From Ciona intestinalis (taxonomy: Eukaryota; Chordata; Ascidiacea; Phlebobranchia; Cionidae), in the NCBI RefSeq assembly GCF_000224145.3, contig NC_020173.2, positions 6,187,961 through 6,251,960 of the forward strand: a stretch of 64,000 nt of DNA, in the 5' to 3' direction. Below, one piece after another: positions 58,401-64,000 of this stretch; positions within the stretch are counted from its first letter, which is position 1, and each line of letters begins with the position of its first letter. The position numbers and the translations under genes were made by a program. The notes beneath the pieces are model-generated. The model saw nothing but the letters and a program-made list of their open reading frames with translations. It made no database searches and was not told the origin of the DNA.

Positions 58401-59415
58401 GCAACAAGAAGAACAAATATTGAAGTTGAAAGAACAACTGCACAGCATTGAACAAAAACAGGTATGTAACTTTGTGGGTGAATAAGTTTTGCAATTTGAA
58501 GACCATGCCATCCTGGTGTTAAAGACAGAGGACACCATTGTATAAGCTTACTGGGATATATTTAGACAGTAAATTTTTAAAGACAGTTTTGGCTTCTATG
58601 GTGTAAATACATTGTTATAATGGTGAAGCCAAAAAAATGGTTAGGGCAAACTAGTATGCAAAGTAGCGATAAACATTTTCATGCTAAACTGCAAAACAAA
58701 GTAGAAGCGTAGATTTTAAATTACAGTCAGTTTCAGTTGTCGATAGTATTTACTATTTAGAGCAGTTGCAGTAGTACTTGTAAAGTTTTTGGAAAACATG
58801 GGATATTTTTATGGAAACCTGTCAATCAACTGCAACACGCTTGGTGATTCTTGCATCAACTTATATTGTTACTACAGTGGTTTCGGAATTCTACTGTATT
58901 GGTTGAATTATGTTTAGAGTGCAAATTGGTGTTTTTTGTTGCTTGAAAAATAAAAAAGTTTAGTGTTAATAAAGTTGGGGAACTTCACCAGGTAATATTA
59001 TTTCTATGAGAAGTAATTTAAAAATTGTTTCTAATTCTCACAGTTAGTAGTAACTCATAAACGGGCATGATATGTCTATAAAATAGGACACCCATGCTAG
59101 GTGAGGATATATAGGTTACATTCAATGTAATGTTGATGAATTGTACTTACTTAGGGTTCAATGTAACCTCGAAATGGTTTTTTAATGTTTTTTTAAAAAA
59201 AGTTTTTTAAATTTTTTTTTAACAAAAAAGTTTTTTGAACTTTTAACAAAAAAGTTTTTTGAACTTTTTTTAAAAAAAAGTTTTTTGAACTTTTTTTAAA
59301 AAAAAGTTGTTAACTTTTTTTATCATTTTCTTTTAACTTTTAAACTTCTCTTCTTCTTAAGATGGAAGTGAGACAAGATCGGCCAACCAGCAGCAAGGTT
59401 TGCACCATCCAATAA
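37500..59415 (+). CDS. NEK9: NEK9-like NIMA-family kinase with RCC1 repeats and novel N-terminal domain
   Basis: 28 exons join in phase to 1278 residues (human NEK9 ~979): 37500-37756, 38183-38399, 38793-38910, 39383-39505, 39875-40048, 40433-40548, 41246-41377, 42150-42351, 43034-43271, 43728-43944, 44905-45059, 47150-47354, 48110-48248, 49678-49778, 50685-50809, 51396-51483, 52861-53042, 53648-53715, 54214-54310, 54740-54899, 55458-55586, 56154-56209, 56577-56639, 56797-56872, 57249-57357, 57878-57947, 58296-58461, 59362-59415. Residues 1-86 are basic and disordered; ~107-262 form an extra alpha/beta domain. The kinase spans ~288-547, with GKGAFG (295-300), Lys317, HRD (409-411) and DFG (429-431), so it looks active. 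RCC1 repeats follow (599-~905). WLREELENA (1068-1076) is a NEK9 signature, distinguishing it from NEK8. Ser/Arg-rich linkers and a coiled coil (~1206-1261) follow. NEK9 drives mitotic spindle and centrosome maturation through NEK6/7. Exon 2 could instead start at 38222, in the same frame. Confidence 0.9.
38450..38600 (-). mobile_element. SINE fragment, minus orientation
   Basis: CACCCACAATGGTAGCAGTG, GTGTCTTGCCCAAGGACACA and a decayed tRNA-like head. NEK9 intron 2. Confidence 0.6.
39575..39775 (+). repeat. SINE-tail units, two copies
   Basis: Diverged units (GCAGGGCAACGACAGTCGCT) in NEK9 intron 4. Confidence 0.8.
40115..40370 (-). mobile_element. composite SINE, minus orientation
   Basis: Tail (CCTCGCATGGCGGGGCAACG), body (AACCCATTAGTAACCACTTG) and part of the head (ATCTTCGAACTCTG). 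NEK9 intron 5. Confidence 0.7.
40765..41165 (+). repeat. GGCCTTTA short-unit minisatellite
   Basis: About 400 bp of a degenerate ~12-14-bp unit, TGGCCTTTAGATA alternating with TGGCCTTTACATT, ending 80 bases before NEK9 exon 7. Confidence 0.95.
42480..42745 (+). repeat. direct duplication of a ~130-bp unit
   Basis: Two diverged copies containing GGGTGACATTGTAAAAAT, CAAACATAGGAAACCTCATT and TGCTTGTTTGTATA. Related fragments occur at 2615-2760 and 10210-10290, so this is a dispersed family. NEK9 intron 8. Confidence 0.8.
45170..45500 (+). repeat. ~97-bp minisatellite, three to four units
   Basis: Plus-strand units (GTGAGATCCTACAGTGAGGC variant) in NEK9 intron 11. Confidence 0.9.
45952..46001. 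other. assembly gap, 50 N
   Basis: Run of 50 undetermined bases in NEK9 intron 11. The round number suggests a nominal gap size. Confidence 0.99.
46078..46320 (+). mobile_element. composite SINE, head and body, interrupted
   Basis: Head GTAGTGGTTTGAGCCCTCAC and B box GGGTTCAATTC, then TACCATTGTGGGTGTATGTG. An unrelated segment at about 46163-46268 splits it before GGCAATTGCTCCAACCTAGT resumes. Confidence 0.65.
47537..48084. mobile_element. two TA-type MITEs, one truncated
   Basis: 47537-47702 has the left end (GTAGGGTGGGAGAAG) and core but no right terminus. 47887-48084 is nearly full length (right end TCTTCCCCCACCCTATCATA). NEK9 intron 12. Confidence 0.75.
48300..49455 (+). repeat. 93-bp satellite derived from the SINE tail, ~12 units
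   Basis: Head-to-tail units with an exact 93-bp period in the first copies (GTTACCACGTATG at 48387, 48480 and 48573) and small deletions later. Each carries GACAGTCGTTATAACACGGG. The array lies in NEK9 intron 13. Open frames across it are artefacts of a repeat length divisible by three. Confidence 0.95.
49795..50065 (+). repeat. SINE-tail units, three copies
   Basis: Diverged units (AACAGTCGTTATAACAAGGT) in NEK9 intron 14, followed by a half CATAGGC MITE at 50190-50256. Confidence 0.85.
51510..51985 (+). repeat. ~97-bp minisatellite, five units
   Basis: Plus-strand units with GTGAGGTCCTACAGTGAGGC, in NEK9 intron 16. Confidence 0.92.
52320..52429 (+). repeat. 27-bp tandem repeat, four units, alternating variants
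   Basis: Four perfect-length units of GCTAATGACAGGTCT(A/C)ATGC... in which one base alternates A, C, A, C. NEK9 intron 16. Confidence 0.95.
52660..52845 (-). repeat. SINE-tail units, two copies
   Basis: Units with CACGAGGTGTATGAAACAGA, ending 16 bases before NEK9 exon 17. Confidence 0.85.
53055..53256. mobile_element. TA-type MITE
   Basis: Begins TACAGTGGGGTCGGGGAAGA and ends CTTCTCCCACCCTACTATA, only 12 bases downstream of the exon 17 donor of NEK9. Confidence 0.85.
53911..54108. mobile_element. TA-type MITE, full length
   Basis: Inverted ends TATAGTTGGGTAGGGGAAGA and CGTCTTCCCCCATCCTACTA. NEK9 intron 18. Confidence 0.88.
55624..55750. mobile_element. hAT-like non-autonomous element, copy 2
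   Basis: 127 bp, CAGTGGCGCAGCC ... GGCTGCACCACTG, with a poly-C run. The flanks GCCGTAAG (55616-55623) and ACCGTAAG (55751-55758) match at 7 of 8. Same family as 884-1003. NEK9 intron 21. Confidence 0.8.
57966..58233 (+). mobile_element. composite SINE, near full length
   Basis: Head (GGTTAAGGTGGTTGCCTCTA, B box GCGTTCAAGGC), body (TACTATTGTGGGCGTGTGTA) and tail (CACGAGATGTATGAAACAGA), ending in ATTCATTCATT. NEK9 intron 26. Confidence 0.8.
59165..59330. repeat. A/T-rich self-complementary tandem repeat
   Basis: Repeats of AAAAGTTTTTTGAACTTTTT. Each unit is close to its own reverse complement, so the stretch can form hairpins. NEK9 intron 27. Confidence 0.85.
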
Positions 59416-60169
59416 ACCGTGAAGTTTTTAAACTAAAAGTTCTTGATTTGTTCAAGCCAATGCTACAAGCATAAAGCTTTTTCATTCATTCATTCAATCT
59501 TAATATTTCAACCATCTTCAAATCACCAAAGCTTAAAGAAGAATCCCATTCTATGCAACACTGTGTGTTCCTCTATTGAAGTATTATCCTAATGGTGGGA
59601 ATTCTTTTCATGCTTTCCAAGAATTCTTGAAGGGAATAACACTTCCAGCACAGTAAAACAATAAGACAATCCAAAGTACATATATAGTAGGGTGGGGGAA
59701 GATGGGACACCTTTAGCACATAATATCCAAATATCTTGATCGTGTTTCAAACAATTACAACGGTCTACGGGAGTCGTGAGGATACGTTTTTATAATTCTT
59801 TGAATGTTCTTTGTTTACTACCAAATGTGACGAGAAAATAGAATAAAAATGTGTCCCATCTTACCCCACCCTACTACACTTAGTAGATATGACAATTACA
59901 TTGTTTCTGAAAACGTCTTTGCTTTTTACTCCAACCCTTTTCAATCTGCATTTTTCAATTGATCTTTTTTCTTCACATTATTGATAAGATCGCCCTTTTT
60001 TATCTTGTTTCACTTTTTGTGAGCAGTTTATGATTTCATTGTTAATGACGTCAATGTATTTGCACATTTTTACCTCAGTATTCATTTTAGTTTATATTAA
60101 AATATGCAATGTTTTGTATTTTGTCCATCAACTTTTACAGATTCTAATCTCTATGTCTTATGATGCAAA

Positions 60170-60500
60170 ACAGAAAACCTGGGATTCAAGCCAGAGTTGG
60201 CCCATTACCCCAACATTGTATATGCACATTCTATTCTATATGGGTGAGGTCCTACAGTGAGGCACGCCATGGGTCCTGGGGTTTAGACCAGAGTTGCCCA
60301 TTACCCCAACATTGTATATGCCCATTCTATTCTATATGGGTGAGGTCCTACAGTGAAACACCATGGCACCTGGGATTTATACCAGAGTTGGCCCATTACC
60401 CCAACATTGTATATGCACGTTCTATTCTATATGGGTAAGGTTCTACAGTAAGGCACGCCATGGGACCTGGGATTTATACCGGAGTTGACCCAATACATCA
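60170..60500 (+). repeat. ~97-bp minisatellite, three to four units
   Basis: Plus-strand units with GTGAGGTCCTACAGTGAGGC, leading into the first copy of the duplicated segment. Confidence 0.92.
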
Positions 60501-60792
60501 TGTATTTTACAATTTACTTCACAGTAGTCTATACAAGTTATATGTGACATAGCTACACCTTCAAGTGATTTGAGCTTCACCAACTCAGTTGTGATAAATA
60601 TCTTCTTAGAACTTTGCACTGGCGCTGGTGTTGCAATGAAAAGGTTTGTTTATTATTTTTCACATTAATTACATAAAATAGATTTTTTCAGTTTTTATTG
60701 CACACTAGAAACACATTCATAGAAATGCTAAAACTTTCGCTCATATAAATAAAGGCTTCACCATTCTCAAGTGACATAAGATACCACCGTTG

Positions 60793-60842
60793 NNNNNNNN
60801 NNNNNNNNNNNNNNNNNNNNNNNNNNNNNNNNNNNNNNNNNN
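60793..60842. other. assembly gap, 50 N
   Basis: Run of 50 undetermined bases separating the two copies of the direct duplication. Confidence 0.99.
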
Positions 60843-61312
60843 TCTATTCTATATGGGTGAGGTCCTACAGTAAGGCATGCCATGGGATCTGGGATTTAAG
60901 CCAGAGTTGGCCCATTGCCCCAACATTGTATATGCACATTCTATTCTATATGGGTGAGGTCCTACAGTAAGGCACGCCATGGGACCTGGAATTTATACCG
61001 GAGTTGACCCATTGCCCCAACATTGTATATGCACATTCTATTCTATATGGGTGAGGTCCTACAGTAAGGCATGCCATGGGATCTGGGATTTAAGCCAGAG
61101 TTGGCCCATTGCCCCAACATTGTATATGCACATTCTATTCTATATGGGTGAGGTCCTACAGTAAGGCATGCCATGGGATCTGGGATTTAAGCCAGAGTTG
61201 GCCCATTGCCCCAACATTGTATATGCACATTCTATTCTATATGGGTGAGGTCCTACAGTAAGGCACGCCATGGGACCTGGAATTTATACCGGAGTTGACC
61301 CAATACATCATG
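60843..61312 (+). repeat. ~97-bp minisatellite, five units after the gap
   Basis: Units with GTGAGGTCCTACAGTAAGGC. This GTAAGG variant distinguishes the array from other loci. Confidence 0.92.
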
Positions 61313-61743
61313 TATTTTACAATTTACTTCACAGTAGTCTATACAAGTTATATGTGACATAGCTACACCTTCAAGTGATTTGAGCTTCACCAACTCAGTT
61401 GTGATAAATATCTTCTTAGAACTTTGCACTGGCGCTGGTGTTGCAATGAAAAGGTTTGTTTATTATTTTTCACATTAATTACATAAAATAGATTTTTTCA
61501 GTTTTTATTGCACACTAGAAACACATTCATAGAAATGCTAAAACTTTCGCTCATATAAATAAAGGCTTCACCATTCTCAAGTGACATAAGATACAACAGT
61601 TGGCAGTTAAAAGCACTTGAATTGTTACATTGTATGTTATAATACAAACCAGACTTCCACAAAGCTAACCAAACATATATTTGGAATAACTACAGTGGTG
61701 CTCTTGGGAAATTCAAGCCTATGATGTCATAAACCATTCTGTT

Positions 61744-63224
61744 TCAAGACAATCTAATAAGCAAATACATGACAAAGAACACAGCAAGAACAAATAGTAA
61801 TAAATAGCAATATAATCTTCCATATCCACCACGTGATATTCCTTTTAACCTCTTCATAGTTGAGCCAAGGAAACCAGATACTTTGTTCATATCATCATCC
61901 TGTTTAAAAAGTTATGGTTAGTCTTATGTTCACAAAAAATCAAAATTATCCCTCAGGTTCCCAACTTCAAACATATTTTGCCCGGCTGTTTTGGACAGCC
62001 CATTAGTGACCACTGGGTTGAAGTAATTCTTATTGCCAATAAGAGTCTTGCCGAAGGACTCATACACCCACAATAGTAGCAGCGTCAAACCTTTAACTTT
62101 CAAAGACCCCAGCTATGGGAATTCCAAAGTACTGATATCAATTAGTTTCAACCCTAAGTCAATTTTGGATTTGTCCTTCACTGACCCTTCAAGCTTATGC
62201 CACAGTACCAGTAAAAAAAAGAGTTTCCACCATTTTGAACACACAGCCAATGTATAGTGGTTAGCGCACCTGCCTCGAACTCAGAGGTAATGGGTTCAAG
62301 GCTTTTCGTTGCTACCATTGTGGACGTATGTGTCCTTTGGCAAGACACTTTACGACAATTGCTCCAACCCACTGGTCACTAATTGGTTGTCCAAATTGTC
62401 AGCCATACATAAAAACCATCACCCACAAAGTCACATACGTGGTAACTTATAAGCTGGCACGAGGTGTATGAAACAGAACACCCATGATGTAACAACTGTC
62501 GTTGCCCCACCATGCGAAGATAAACAAGTTACATTCATTCATCCTTACCATTCCATAAAGAAGTTTGTTTTGATCTCGAACTTCCTCTCCAATGTTTATT
62601 GAAAGCTGGAAAACAAGTGTTGATAAATATTAATAATTTTCATAAAGGCAGTGCATATTCTCAACTTGCCAAATGCACTGCTATTTTTGATGCATAGCAA
62701 ACTTACATTTGATTATAGAAGTAAAATGTATCGATGATTCCCTTTTGCCAATTGATAACAGAATTTAGAAATATAAGTAGCACACATAGGAACATTAGAT
62801 TACGTTAAGGGTTTGCTCATTAGTCCGACACCCAGCGTTAGTAACCACTGGGTTGGGACAATTTCCGTATTTACCCAAATACAGTCAATAGTGTCAGCAC
62901 AGCAAATGTGAAAACACATAACAACCAACTTACTGATTTTAAAGCTGAAACTTTATTTCTGAGTTCACTTTCAAGTCTCTGGTTTTCCTCTTCATACACG
63001 GAATGCTCGCCTACGTGTAACAAATATTACTGACAAGATGCTACACCATTGCTGGCAATTTTTTAACGAACATTAATTTATTCTGACAACATTTTACAGA
63101 ATTATACTGGCCATTTTTGAACAAAAATATATAAAAATTGAAGTATAGTCAGTTTTCCTATGTTATTTTAACCAAAGGTGGCTGGTTTATTTAAATATAA
63201 CTTACCAGCATTTGACCTTCGCAT
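61744..63224 (-). CDS. BET1: BET1 ER-Golgi Qc-SNARE
   Basis: Four exons (63206-63224, 62934-63010, 62549-62605, 61744-61899) join in frame to 102 residues (human 118). The start MRRSNAGEHS resembles BET1's MRRAG. The SNARE helix runs from ENQRLESELRNKVSALKSLS through IGEEVRDQNKLL (Gln44 near the zero layer) to DDMNKVSGFLGSTMKRLKGI. A tail anchor spans ~80-98 (LYCYLLLFVLAVFFVMYLLI), leaving four luminal residues. BET1 acts in COPII vesicle fusion with syntaxin-5, GOSR and SEC22 partners. The variable N-terminal Tyr/Asn/Gly segment of vertebrate BET1 is absent. BET1 is preferred over BET1L because of the MRR start and the FLGSTMKRLKGISRG block, which matches BET1's FLGKTMGKLKILSRG. Intron 3 contains a full composite SINE. 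Confidence 0.92.
62256..62544 (+). mobile_element. composite tRNA-derived SINE, complete copy
   Basis: The best copy in the window: A box in AGTGGTTAGCGCACCTGCCT and B box GGGTTCAAGGC, followed by TACCATTGTGGACGTATGTG, GGCAAGACACTTTACGACAA and the tail GGTGTATGAAACAGAACACC, ending ACATTCATTCAT. It sits in the intron 3 of BET1, antisense to the gene. The structure matches the composite SINE described from Ciona (Cics-1), named from memory. Confidence 0.85.
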
Positions 63225-64000
63225 GTTGTTGGTATCTAGTCTTCGAATTCAAGTTTTTTTTCCTAAAAATCTTCACACTTCAGACGGTTTTCTCAAAAGC
63301 ATTAACACTTTGTAAACACTGACGTGTCCAAATTTATTGTTGACAAAATCAGCTGATTTCTAATAAGAGAGCAAATATGCGAGTTCGAGTTAAATGAATG
63401 TTATTTATCCGCGCATAGCGAAGCGACGACATTCGTTTCAACACGCGTGTTGTATTTCATACTCAAACATCTTCCGAGTTACCACGTATGTAACTTTTTG
63501 GTGATTGTTTTTCTGTACGGCTGTCAGTTTAAACAACGCAAAATGGACCACTGGGTTGCAACAACTGCAGTTAGTGTCTTGAATGTTTTTTTTTTGTTTA
63601 CGAATAAATGTAGCGAGAAAATAGAATGAAACGGTGTCCCATCTTACCCCACCCTATGCTTATGTAAAATACAATTAAAATATTTGTTTACAAAACAGCC
63701 AAGCTAATATAAGTTTTTAAGTTTCTTACAGCTGAAGCATTGGTCGACTGGTTGATGGACATGGAATAAACATAATGATTGACAATTAGTGAACTAATTG
63801 AAAATAATACAAAGCAATATTGCTTGGAAACTTTTTGTGTTTTCTGTGAGTGTTGCAAGCTGGTTTATACTTGGCACGCGGTGTAAGAAACAAAACACCC
63901 GTGTTATAACGATTGTTATTGCCCCTCATACGAGGGTAAATAAGTTACATACGTGGTAACTTGTAAGCGGGCACGAAGTGTATAAAACATAACACCCGTG
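63225..64000. other. BET1 upstream region with repeat fragments
   Basis: SINE-tail copy (63395-63560, plus), TA-MITE right end (63585-63656, CCCATCTTACCCCACCCTA) and another SINE-tail copy (63865-64000, minus) running off the window. A short exon-like stretch lies at 63732-63769. No firm gene. Confidence 0.55.

Larger units (their letters stand above)
59416..61743. other. NEK9/BET1 convergent intergenic region
   Basis: No coding signal. It holds a full TA-type MITE (59683-59876), two ~97-bp arrays (60170-60500 and 60843-61312), a 50-N gap and a large direct duplication. Confidence 0.8.

Noticed and set aside
62260..62310. Possible tRNA gene, with good A and B boxes
   Set aside because: The acceptor stem cannot pair and the sequence continues into a repeated SINE body. 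It is a SINE promoter, not a tRNA gene.

Overview
The window is eukaryotic nuclear DNA: A+T-rich, intron-rich and crowded with short interspersed repeats. The proteins are clearly animal (DAZAP1-, LARGE-, NMD3-, WDR37-, NEK9- and BET1-like). The compact genes, short intergenic distances and the repeat families (a TA-flanked ~195-bp MITE, a tRNA-headed composite SINE, a ~97-bp minisatellite) match what I know of ascidian tunicates. Ciona is the likely genus; I could not search a database. Two 50-N runs (45952-46001, 60793-60842) mark assembly gaps.

Layout. 240-3988 (-): DAZAP1-like two-RRM protein, with its C-terminal exons lying off the left edge. 4252-4578 (-): MED9-like Mediator subunit. 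5138-7532 (-): two-exon LARGE-type glycosyltransferase. 8681-9853 (+): NEPRO-like. 9932-12718 (+): hydroxylysine kinase-like (HYKK). 13103-16498 (+): unrecognised protein with an Asp/Gln repeat and a C-terminal C2H2 finger. 17285-24707 (+): complete 12-exon NMD3. 26798-35368 (-): complete 9-exon WDR37. 37500-59415 (+): 28-exon NEK9-like kinase with RCC1 repeats and an extra N-terminal domain. 61744-63224 (-): 4-exon BET1 SNARE. The exon models were built by hand from GT/AG boundaries and checked so that phases join and lengths are multiples of three. They have not been tested against transcripts.

The genes belong to separate housekeeping pathways: RNA binding, transcription, glycosylation, 60S export, mitosis and ER-Golgi fusion. 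The possible functional grouping is transcriptional. NEPRO and HYKK are only 78 bp apart on the same strand, followed closely by the zinc-finger gene and NMD3. This fits the spliced-leader operons known in Ciona.

The most interesting points are: the NEK9 N-terminal domain, which looks like a decayed DUF4347/caspase-like fold; a LARGE protein whose second catalytic domain has lost its DxD metal motif and conserved histidines; a 93-bp satellite apparently grown from a SINE tail; and three hAT-like non-autonomous transposon families recognisable by 8-bp target duplications.
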